Part shown: piece after piece, positions 31,056 through 37,764 of the stretch
How positions within the stretch are numbered: the stretch's first letter is position 1
Layout of the letters: each line of letters opens with the position of its first letter
Program-made: the position numbers and the translations under genes
DNA from: a virus
Length of the DNA: 39,443 nucleotides
Virus record (IMG/VR): IMGVR_UViG_3300042564_005117
Coordinates: 1-39,443 of that record
Direction: 5' to 3' (one strand)
Notes under the pieces: generated by a model
What the model was told of the DNA's origin: nothing
The model's input: the letters and a program-made list of their open reading frames with translations, nothing else
Databases searched by the model: none

Positions 31056-31433
31056 ATGAGAACACAAAGAAACAATATTACATTAGATGTTGATTCGGCG
31101 TTAGCCTTAATGCAGGAGATCTACAACGATGTCGTTGAGAATAGAAACACTGCGTCTACCATTTTGAGAAAAATGATGAGTTTTATGAAGGACGCCGAAG
31201 ACATGAGTACAATTGGACCTGTTATTAAAGAACAACAGAAGATCCTTAACGATTGTACCGAGAAGAAGATTTCATTAGTTAAATTACAAAGTGTTTTACT
31301 TAAACAAACCACGGGCGGATCTGGTGGTGGAGGCTCTATGGGTAAATTGACATTATCTGACGAAGATCGCGAGATTTTAGATAGATTAGTTAATGACGGA
31401 AATGACAATAAATCAACTAACTATTCATTATAA
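31056..31433 (+). CDS. Small helical virion-operon protein (125 aa)
   Basis: The product is 125 residues. Residues 1-90 are helical (DVDSALALMQEIYNDVVENR, then MMSFMKDAEDMSTIGPVIKE), followed by a Gly/Ser-rich hinge (TTGGSGGGGSMGK) and a short C-terminal helix. The hinge is like the flexible linkers used in engineered proteins, but here it is natural. The length and the helical pattern would fit a small terminase subunit or a baseplate helper. I cannot choose between them. Its stop shares a base with the next start. Confidence 0.6.
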   Translation: MRTQRNNITLDVDSALALMQEIYNDVVENRNTASTILRKMMSFMKDAEDMSTIGPVIKEQQKILNDCTEKKISLVKLQSVLLKQTTGGSGGGGSMGKLTLSDEDREILDRLVNDGNDNKSTNYSL

Positions 31434-33409
31434 TGGCGTTTGAGAAATTAAAAACACAGATTGACATTATTCAAAAAACCTTAGATCAGGAAAGGCACGC
31501 AAAACTTGAAATAAGTCCAGAAGATGCGTTAAAGAAATTTCAACCCAATTTACCAAACCTCAATACCAAATTAGAACAATTAAAATCTAAGTTAGCAAAA
31601 AAAGAGGCCAAATTAAATAAGCAACAAAACAAAAAAAACATATTTGACGAGGTTTTAAGTGTTGTTAATAAGTTTTTAGAAGCTGGTAGACCTGTTAACG
31701 ATCCAGATAGATTTCAATCCACACAAAGACTTAGACAACATGTTTTAGATTCGATTGATATAACTAAAAATTCGGCAAGACAAATATTGATGGATTGTGT
31801 TAAAAATGCATTTTTTGCTAATGATGGAATTTGTGGTGCAGATCAATTCATGACAGGAGAACAAATGAATAGTGTTTTTGTCTACCCAAAAGAGATTGAT
31901 TTTTTAAATATGTTTAAAGTATCACCAGATAGTGATTACGGTAAGATAATGTATGAAAATCCAAAAAGAACATACGGAAATAAAGTTCAAATTAATTATA
32001 GTTTATATAATACATTTATTGGGTCGGGTAATACAACCCCAATCGGAACACAATTTCAATATGACACACCAGGTAATAAAACTTTATTTATATCCGATTG
32101 GGACGTTTCAAATCAAAGATTCAATATTACAGATTTAACTCAACCAATAAAAATTGGGGGAGTTGTTACATCATATGGAAAAGTAAATGTTGGTGATTTT
32201 TTTAATGATTATTATTCAAATATGGAAATGCCGGATTTGAATGAGATTGTTAAAAAAGCAATGTTAATGACATTAAAGGCGTGCAGCGCTTCCGTTGATA
32301 AAACAGGAGTTAATATTGGAGGTTCATTTACTGGAATGGAAAATTCGTTAGATTTTGCACCTTCATTAGATGAAGCGATTAACAATTTAGAAAGAATGTT
32401 AAATAAACTATTCGCTTTCTGTAATAATGGTCCTATAACAGGTATAACCCCAACAAATTTGTTTCATGATCAAGAAGAAGACGAAGAATTTTATTTTGAT
32501 TTTGATGATGTTGAAGGTATAGATCTTGATGATGAGGACGCAAGAAGAAGAAAAGTTTTAAAATTTAAAGATTGTAGTAATTATGAAGTTCCATATAATA
32601 CAGTACACATGGAAGATTTTGTGTATTTGGAGGGAAAAGTAGATAGAAGATCGTGGATTGACGGCGCATTAAATAAGGCAGCATCCGATGCATATGAACA
32701 ATCTAATTTCGCTATTGATTTACCAAGCTTTCAAATATCACTCAATTTATCATTTATCCTAAACATACCAAAGGCGATGATAATGAGTGTTATTTCACCA
32801 AAAATGTTTTTACCACTTGTCATAATTTACAAACAATTTGTGGCATTAGCAAAAAATGCAATTATAGATGTAAAGGAATTAATGAAAAAAATTAAGAAAA
32901 TTTTTATTTGTCTTATAAAAGAATTATTTTGGAAATTTATAAGAGAATTTTGGAAAAGAGTTAAAGCAGACTTAAAAAATTTCTTAAAAAGAATTATAAG
33001 AAAAATAATAAGAGATAAATTAAAAAGATATCAATTGGTTATTGGTGCTTTAATTGGTTTACTAATACAAATATTAGAAACTGGATTAGATAGTTGTGAG
33101 GCATTAATTGCGGCAATTGGTGCGGCAATTAATGGTGCGCTTGATGCTGGAGGTTTAAATATTCCAAACCCTTTATTGGCGTTAGCTGGTAGATTACCTG
33201 GATTTAGTGCAGTTAAAACAACCATGGATATAACTGAAAAAATGCAAAATATGGGAATCCCGACGGGAGATGTAAACGGAGAACCAAATTACCACGTTCT
33301 TTCAGCATCAGCGCAAGTACAAGGATTTGCAGATAATTTAGCAACAACTCCATTTATGTCAATACAAGGACCACCGGGTTCCGTTGGAGGGGCATTAATG
33401 AAAACATAA
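31433..33409 (+). CDS. Virion protein with membrane-active central region (658 aa)
   Basis: The product is 658 residues. Residues 1-75 are a coiled coil (LEQLKSKLAKKEAKLNKQQN). Residues 85-340 form a globular part with QRLRQHVLDSIDITKNSA and RTYGNKVQINYSLYN. A very acidic stretch lies at about 345-365 (DQEEDEEFYFDFDDVEGI). Residues about 437-575 are striking: hydrophobic helices (LSFILNIPKAMIMSVISP, MFLPLVIIYKQFVAL) come first, then a lysine- and arginine-rich amphipathic part (KKIFICLIKELFWKFIREFW and KNFLKRIIRKIIRDKLKRY), then LVIGALIGLLIQIL and an Ala/Gly-rich helix. Such a part could insert into the host membrane on DNA entry. It opens the baseplate operon; hub, tape-measure-like or baseplate-plate roles are all possible. 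Confidence 0.65.
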   Translation: MAFEKLKTQIDIIQKTLDQERHAKLEISPEDALKKFQPNLPNLNTKLEQLKSKLAKKEAKLNKQQNKKNIFDEVLSVVNKFLEAGRPVNDPDRFQSTQRLRQHVLDSIDITKNSARQILMDCVKNAFFANDGICGADQFMTGEQMNSVFVYPKEIDFLNMFKVSPDSDYGKIMYENPKRTYGNKVQINYSLYNTFIGSGNTTPIGTQFQYDTPGNKTLFISDWDVSNQRFNITDLTQPIKIGGVVTSYGKVNVGDFFNDYYSNMEMPDLNEIVKKAMLMTLKACSASVDKTGVNIGGSFTGMENSLDFAPSLDEAINNLERMLNKLFAFCNNGPITGITPTNLFHDQEEDEEFYFDFDDVEGIDLDDEDARRRKVLKFKDCSNYEVPYNTVHMEDFVYLEGKVDRRSWIDGALNKAASDAYEQSNFAIDLPSFQISLNLSFILNIPKAMIMSVISPKMFLPLVIIYKQFVALAKNAIIDVKELMKKIKKIFICLIKELFWKFIREFWKRVKADLKNFLKRIIRKIIRDKLKRYQLVIGALIGLLIQILETGLDSCEALIAAIGAAINGALDAGGLNIPNPLLALAGRLPGFSAVKTTMDITEKMQNMGIPTGDVNGEPNYHVLSASAQVQGFADNLATTPFMSIQGPPGSVGGALMKT

Positions 33410-33413
33410 TAAT

Positions 33414-33617
33414 ATGGAAAGTCAAAAATTAATTGAAATAGCGAACGATGTACAAAATAAATCTAATAAAGATTTACTCATTGTTGCAGATGAATTGAAT
33501 GAAGAGTTTGAAAAAACAAAAGAATTGATCATTGATTTAACGCGTCATTTAGATGGTGTTGAAAGTTTATATAATAAGGTTAATAAGGAATTAGAAAAAA
33601 GATATACTGGTAAATGA
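33414..33617 (+). CDS. Small coiled-coil protein (67 aa)
   Basis: The product is 67 residues, fully helical, with a heptad pattern: LIEIANDVQNKSNKDLLIV and LNEEFEKTKELIIDL. The start is 4 nt after the previous stop and its stop overlaps the next ATG (ATGA). Position between two virion genes suggests a structural or assembly partner of the hub protein. No family is recognised. Confidence 0.65.
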   Translation: MESQKLIEIANDVQNKSNKDLLIVADELNEEFEKTKELIIDLTRHLDGVESLYNKVNKELEKRYTGK

Positions 33618-35137
33618 AAATAATTGATATTGGTAAATGTATTGATAATGTTGACCCATTGGGTATAGGTAGAATACGTGTTAGTAGATATAACGATTAT
33701 ACTGGTCAAAAAGAAAAAGCCATTGATTACGAACCATGGAGTGATAGAGATTTGTTTATTGCTAACCCATTTTTACCGAACAATCTAAACTTTATACCGG
33801 AGATAAATCAATCGGTTAAAATAATACAATACAATTCTGAAAAAGATACAGTAAACGTAGAATATATCGCAGGACCGTTTACCACAATGTATGATTATAA
33901 TGGTCAAACATTTTCACAACAAATTGCAAACACAACATATGGTACAAGTGTAAAACGTAAACCAAAAATACGTAATTCAACCGGCGAATACATAAACAAA
34001 AAGTCAGAAAATACTTTTGCCAATGAAAGAGATTTTGCCATTTACGGTAAAAATGGTTCCGATGTTTTATTTACGGAAAATGGATTACAATTAAGGGGAG
34101 GTAAATTACTATCCAAGGAGGCAGCAAGTCAAACAAATAAAACAACTGCTTTAGATTATCCCATAATGGCGAAAAAATCTTCGAGAATATATCTTAAAAA
34201 GTTCCCGAAAAAAATGACATTAGAAGAAGTTGTGGTTAAAAGTAATGTTTCGGATAATAAGGATTTAAAATATATTATTGAATATGATGTTGATAAATTG
34301 ACAGGTTTATCTGATGAAACCCCTGCGGAAATAAATCTATATGTAAAAAAAGTAGTAAGTCCATTTGGTGAAGAATTTAAAACTAATTATTTTACTGAAC
34401 ACTCCACTGTAAATGAAGCATTGGTTAAATTGATTAACACCGAGAATGACAACACAACACCAACATATACTATTACCGCAAGTTCGGTAAATGACATATA
34501 CAGAGAAATACGTGATAAAATATTCTTAATACATGACAAAGGATTAAACGAATTGAACGGTCAGTATGAAGCTGATGACGTTCATCCATTTTTCTTTAGA
34601 CCAAAAAAATCATTTAAAACCAATACCTTAGGAACTCAAGATGAAAGGGATAATAGACAATTAATATTAAATAATATTAATGTTTTAAGAATTGGTCCAT
34701 CGAGTGGTTTAATTTGGTCTAAAACCAAAGCTAAACTTGAAGTAAAGGAAGTTGAATCTATTGAGAAGAGAATTAATATTGACCCCAATTCTCCCGAACA
34801 AACGTTTGGGACAGTTATGGCAGATAAGATTTACTTTCTATCCACCGATTTAGGTACAAATGAATCTAAAGATCCTGTACCATTTTCTGATTTGAACGGA
34901 TATGATTTAACACAACAGGATTATATTAAAAATATTGACCCAAAAACATTCTCGACAGTTAGAGGTGAAAACCTTTTGGCCTTACTTAGTAAAATGATTC
35001 AGGTTATTTTTACACATAGACATAACCCACTAATGCCGATTTCGGGACAATATGATTACAATGAGGGTAATGAATTGAAGGAACTTTTTAAAACAATTGA
35101 AAATGACATATTAAATAAATCGATTAGAATCAACTAA
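33614..35137 (+). CDS. Baseplate hub/spike protein with N-terminal OB-type domain (gp5-like, no lysozyme)
   Basis: The product is 507 residues. It begins DIGKCIDNVDPLGIGRIRVS, the opening strand pair of the OB-fold domain at the start of gp5-type spike proteins; INQSVKIIQYN closes this domain. The centre is beta-rich with GKNGSDVLFTENGLQLRGGK, a spike-like repeat that sits on the hub. Near the C-terminus there are FGTVMADKIYFLSTDLGTN and LLALLSKMIQVIFTHRHNPL, a helix with a His-rich turn. In T4, gp5 also carries a lysozyme domain, but here there is no lysozyme signature and the length is short of it. The hub would bind the tube end and pierce the host envelope. It follows the coiled-coil gene with a 4-nt overlap. 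Confidence 0.65.
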   Translation: MKIIDIGKCIDNVDPLGIGRIRVSRYNDYTGQKEKAIDYEPWSDRDLFIANPFLPNNLNFIPEINQSVKIIQYNSEKDTVNVEYIAGPFTTMYDYNGQTFSQQIANTTYGTSVKRKPKIRNSTGEYINKKSENTFANERDFAIYGKNGSDVLFTENGLQLRGGKLLSKEAASQTNKTTALDYPIMAKKSSRIYLKKFPKKMTLEEVVVKSNVSDNKDLKYIIEYDVDKLTGLSDETPAEINLYVKKVVSPFGEEFKTNYFTEHSTVNEALVKLINTENDNTTPTYTITASSVNDIYREIRDKIFLIHDKGLNELNGQYEADDVHPFFFRPKKSFKTNTLGTQDERDNRQLILNNINVLRIGPSSGLIWSKTKAKLEVKEVESIEKRINIDPNSPEQTFGTVMADKIYFLSTDLGTNESKDPVPFSDLNGYDLTQQDYIKNIDPKTFSTVRGENLLALLSKMIQVIFTHRHNPLMPISGQYDYNEGNELKELFKTIENDILNKSIRIN

Positions 35138-35140
35138 TTT

Positions 35141-35151
35141 GATATTTATAA
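35141..35151 (+). promoter_or_regulatory. Putative late promoter motif, 460-aa virion gene
   Basis: The coding strand has GATATTTATAA ending 10 nt before the ATG at 35162. It is a strong match to the consensus. Confidence 0.6.
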
Positions 35152-35161
35152 TAAAAAAAAG

Positions 35162-36544
35162 ATGTCATATATACGTTCCTATTTTGAGAAGAACAACACA
35201 ATTATAAAGAACTCTCAGGTTAATACGGCTAAAAATCCCACAACCGAGATATATTATGGTGGTGGATTTTCTAAATTCATATTTAAAGTAGACTTTACCG
35301 AACTTAAAAGAAGATATGATGCCGGTGAATTTTCATTGGTAACACCAGTAAAACATACGTTACATTTAACTAATTGTATTTTTGGGGACGAAGGATTTAA
35401 AGGTCAATTACGAGCTACTGGTAGAGATAGAGCAGCATCATTTGATTTAATATTATTTAAAATTACAGAATACTGGGATGAAGGTCTTGGATTTGATTAT
35501 ACGAATACTAACCCCGACAATTTACTAGGTAATAAAACATTTGACCAAAGACCATCTACGTGGTACGATAGAACTACTTTAGATAGTTGGGCAACCTCGG
35601 GTATTTATGCTGAAAACCCAACAATAATTAAGACTATTCACTTCGATAATGGTAATGAAGATATTAATGTTGATATTAGTACATACGTGAATCAAATGTT
35701 ACAATTTAACACTATCGGATCGGATCAAGGAATGGGATTGGCATTTTCGGTACCGTACCAAGATTTAACACCAGAAAAAGAACAATCCGTTTCATTTTTT
35801 ACAAAATATACACAAACATTCTTTGAACCATACATTGAAACATTTATAGACGATAGAATAGATGATAATCGTCAAAATTTTGCTGCCGGTGTTTTTAATA
35901 ATCTTTATTTATACGTTACGAAGGGTACAAATTTCTATAATTTAGATGATATGCCAAGAGTAGATATATTAGATTCTACGGGAACGATTATTGAAGGTTT
36001 AGGTGAAATACAATTAGTATCCTTGGTAAAAAAAGGTGTTTACAAAGTGACATTGGGAATTGATGGATCATTATGTGATGGTAAAAGATTTTTCTATGAT
36101 CGTTGGACAAACCTTTCAATTGATGGTATTGAACTTGATGACATAAGACAAAAGTTTGTTCCAAAACCGTTTACATCACGATATACAATAGGTGAAAATC
36201 AAACCGAATTGCAACGTTATAAAATACAATACTTTGGAATTAAACAAGGTGAAAAAATTAAACGTGGAGATATTAGAAAGGTTGTAGTAACATTTAAATC
36301 ATTGGATGTGCCGAAATCGGTATTATTTAACGAGGTTTATTTTAGGTTATTCATTAAAGAAGGTACTGTGGATGTAAATGTTCATGATTGGACATTAATA
36401 GATAAAACTAACGAAAATTCTTTTTATTTAGACACATCTAACTATATCCCAAGAGAATACCATTTGGAGATAAAAGCAAAAACACATACTGAAGAGATTT
36501 ATTACAACGAATCAATTAAGTTTGAAATATTATCTGAAAAATAA
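35162..36544 (+). CDS. Virion structural protein (460 aa, baseplate candidate)
   Basis: The product is 460 residues and mostly beta-strand. The first half has TEIYYGGGFSKFIFKVDFTE, then LHLTNCIFGDEGF and FDLILFKITEYWDEG, which look like a carbohydrate-binding or jelly-roll sheet. The centre has TQTFFEPYIETFIDDRIDDN, then RQNFAAGVFNNLYLYV. The C-terminal half has three short Ig-like strands series (VYKVTLGIDGSLCDGKRF, RKVVVTFKSLDVPKSV, YHLEIKAKTHTEEIYY). I have seen this kind of protein annotated only as virion structural. It sits between the hub and two small basic proteins and has its own A/T motif. It could be a wedge component or a long tail fibre base. Confidence 0.65.
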   Translation: MSYIRSYFEKNNTIIKNSQVNTAKNPTTEIYYGGGFSKFIFKVDFTELKRRYDAGEFSLVTPVKHTLHLTNCIFGDEGFKGQLRATGRDRAASFDLILFKITEYWDEGLGFDYTNTNPDNLLGNKTFDQRPSTWYDRTTLDSWATSGIYAENPTIIKTIHFDNGNEDINVDISTYVNQMLQFNTIGSDQGMGLAFSVPYQDLTPEKEQSVSFFTKYTQTFFEPYIETFIDDRIDDNRQNFAAGVFNNLYLYVTKGTNFYNLDDMPRVDILDSTGTIIEGLGEIQLVSLVKKGVYKVTLGIDGSLCDGKRFFYDRWTNLSIDGIELDDIRQKFVPKPFTSRYTIGENQTELQRYKIQYFGIKQGEKIKRGDIRKVVVTFKSLDVPKSVLFNEVYFRLFIKEGTVDVNVHDWTLIDKTNENSFYLDTSNYIPREYHLEIKAKTHTEEIYYNESIKFEILSEK

Positions 36545-36546
36545 AA

Positions 36547-36556
36547 CTATTTATAA
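36547..36556 (+). promoter_or_regulatory. Putative late promoter motif, 142-aa gene
   Basis: The coding strand has CTATTTATAA ending 3 nt before the ATG at 36560, in the close-spaced class. Confidence 0.55.
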
Positions 36557-36559
36557 GTT

Positions 36560-36988
36560 ATGAAAGTTATTAAATTAAAAGAATCCGATCTTAAAAAATA
36601 TATCTCCAAATTATTAAAGGAGAATGAAATGTCAGAAAACTATATGTTTTTTAGTAACCTTAAGCAAATTCATAGACAATGTGAAATGTTATTGAAAATG
36701 GACCCTAAAGAATTAGATAACATTATAAAGAATGGTCACGATTGGGCTGATGATCATGTTTCTGAAGCAAAAAATAATATGGACCAAGTATTTGATTTCT
36801 TTATGAACGAAACTAAAGGAAATAAACAAAGTCCAGTTTCTGCCGATGTTGATCAGTTTAGTTTAAATGAAGATGGTAAAATGGAAAGTGGTGAAAAAGA
36901 TCCTTGTTGGAAAGGTTACGAGATGGTCGGTAAGAAAAAGAAAAACGGTAAAGAAGTACCTAATTGCGTTCCAAAAAAGAAAAAATAA
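36560..36988 (+). CDS. Small protein with candidate head-targeting N-terminus (142 aa)
   Basis: The product is 142 residues. Residues 1-23 (MKVIKLKESDLKKYISKLLK followed by ENE) form an amphipathic helix ending in acidic residues. Many environmental phage proteins open this way, and it recalls the capsid targeting sequences of T4 internal proteins that are cut by the head protease. The end (DPCWKGYEMVGKKKKNGKEV, then PNCVPKKKK) is a short Cys-x-Cys unit with many lysines and is also seen in other phages. The middle is helical. A packaged head protein is a reasonable guess. Its stop overlaps the next start by one base. Confidence 0.65.
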   Translation: MKVIKLKESDLKKYISKLLKENEMSENYMFFSNLKQIHRQCEMLLKMDPKELDNIIKNGHDWADDHVSEAKNNMDQVFDFFMNETKGNKQSPVSADVDQFSLNEDGKMESGEKDPCWKGYEMVGKKKKNGKEVPNCVPKKKK

Positions 36989-37380
36989 TGATAATAACAA
37001 TAACAGAAGATCAATTCGAAAGACTATTCGAATATAATGAACAAACTCCCGTATTGATTTACGAAGACGAAGATGGTTCAGTGCAAAACACAAATTTTGA
37101 ATCCAATAACATGTTGAATGAAGCCGAATACCAAGGACGTAAAGTTCAATTAGGTAAAATCATGCAAGGAGATGTTAAGAAATTTAAAGTTTACGTTAAG
37201 AATGATAAAGGTAAAGTTGTTAAAGTAAACTTTGGTTTTGGTGGTAAATCTGCTAAAGGTAAAAGAATGGTTATTAAAAAGAATAACCCAAAAAGACGTA
37301 AATCATTTAGAGCAAGACACAATTGTAGTAATCCAGGTCCACGTTGGAAACCAAGATATTGGGCTTGTAGAACTTGGTAA
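36988..37380 (+). CDS. Conserved small basic protein with RARHNC motif (130 aa)
   Basis: The product is 130 residues from the ATG at 36988, which shares its A with the previous stop; the longer frame from a TTG at 36964 lies inside the previous gene. The first 18 residues (MIITITEDQFERLFEYNE) are a short targeting-like helix. Residues about 50-130 form a domain shared by many phages: GDVKKFKVYVKNDKGKVVKV, then NPKRRKSFRARHNCSNPG, then WKPRYWACRTW. His, Cys and Trp positions suggest a metal or aromatic cluster. The basic nature would fit DNA binding in the head or a capsid-decoration role. Function is unknown. Confidence 0.7.
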   Translation: MIITITEDQFERLFEYNEQTPVLIYEDEDGSVQNTNFESNNMLNEAEYQGRKVQLGKIMQGDVKKFKVYVKNDKGKVVKVNFGFGGKSAKGKRMVIKKNNPKRRKSFRARHNCSNPGPRWKPRYWACRTW

Positions 37381-37381
37381 T

Positions 37382-37678
37382 TTAAATTAATTTCTGATTA
37401 GAAATAAAATATATCCTATTTGAAGCATAGAGGCCTTTATACGAGGCCTCTTTCTTTTCTACTAACTTACCCATTTGTATTAAATGAGGGCCGTTTTTGA
37501 GGTCTACACCCACCAATAATCTACCTTGCCACTTTTCATAGGTAGTCTCACGAACATATTTACCCTCGTCGTCCATTTTGAGGTGTTCGATCATCACATC
37601 TTTCTTATTTTTACACGTAATCCCCCTCTCATCGATGAGTTTGGTTAATACGTCCATTCTTAGATTTTCATAATCCAT
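37382..37678 (-). CDS. Small SAP-like DNA-binding protein (98 aa)
   Basis: The product is 98 residues from the ATG at 37678; the TTG five codons upstream is part of the promoter. Residues about 4-36 (NLRMDVLTKLIDERGITCKN, then KKDVMIEHLK) match the pattern of a SAP domain, a short two-helix DNA-binding module with an L-x-x-L-x-x-R-G-x centre. The second half has WQGRLLVGVDLKNGPHLIQM, probably beta. It is convergent with the preceding plus-strand gene, with one base between their stops, and lies downstream of the capsid gene with its own host-type promoter, suggesting early expression. The SAP call is from the motif only. Confidence 0.65.
   Translation of the reverse strand: MDYENLRMDVLTKLIDERGITCKNKKDVMIEHLKMDDEGKYVRETTYEKWQGRLLVGVDLKNGPHLIQMGKLVEKKEASYKGLYASNRIYFISNQKLI
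37429..37458 (+). terminator. Intrinsic terminator of plus operon inside convergent gene
   Basis: AGAGGCC (37429-37435) pairs with GGCCTCT (37445-37451) around a 9-nt loop, and the plus strand continues TTCTTTT. It lies 48 nt after the stop of the 130-aa gene, within the coding sequence of the convergent SAP-like gene. The minus direction has no U run, so it acts on plus transcripts only. Confidence 0.7.
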
Positions 37679-37682
37679 AATG

Positions 37683-37713
37683 CAAATATACAATTTTATT
37701 TGGAATATACCAA
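37683..37713 (-). promoter_or_regulatory. Bacteroidetes-type primary promoter for SAP-like gene
   Basis: On the minus strand TTG (37711-37713), a 20-nt spacer and TATATTTG (37683-37690) match the TTTG/TAnnTTTG promoter used by the primary sigma factor of Bacteroidetes. The -7 box is 4 nt before the ATG at 37678, so any leader would be very short. Confidence 0.5.
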
Positions 37714-37717
37714 TAAT

Positions 37718-37746
37718 AAAAAACCCCCGATTTCTCGAGGGTTTTT
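37718..37746. terminator. Terminator after the capsid gene
   Basis: AAAAACCC and GGGTTTTT arms with an inner CGA/TCG, one mismatch and a short loop form a hairpin between the capsid gene and the SAP-like gene. A run of five or more T follows in both directions, so it can act on either strand. Its main job is likely to end the capsid transcript. Confidence 0.8.
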
Positions 37747-37764
37747 CTATTGATAATATTAAGA

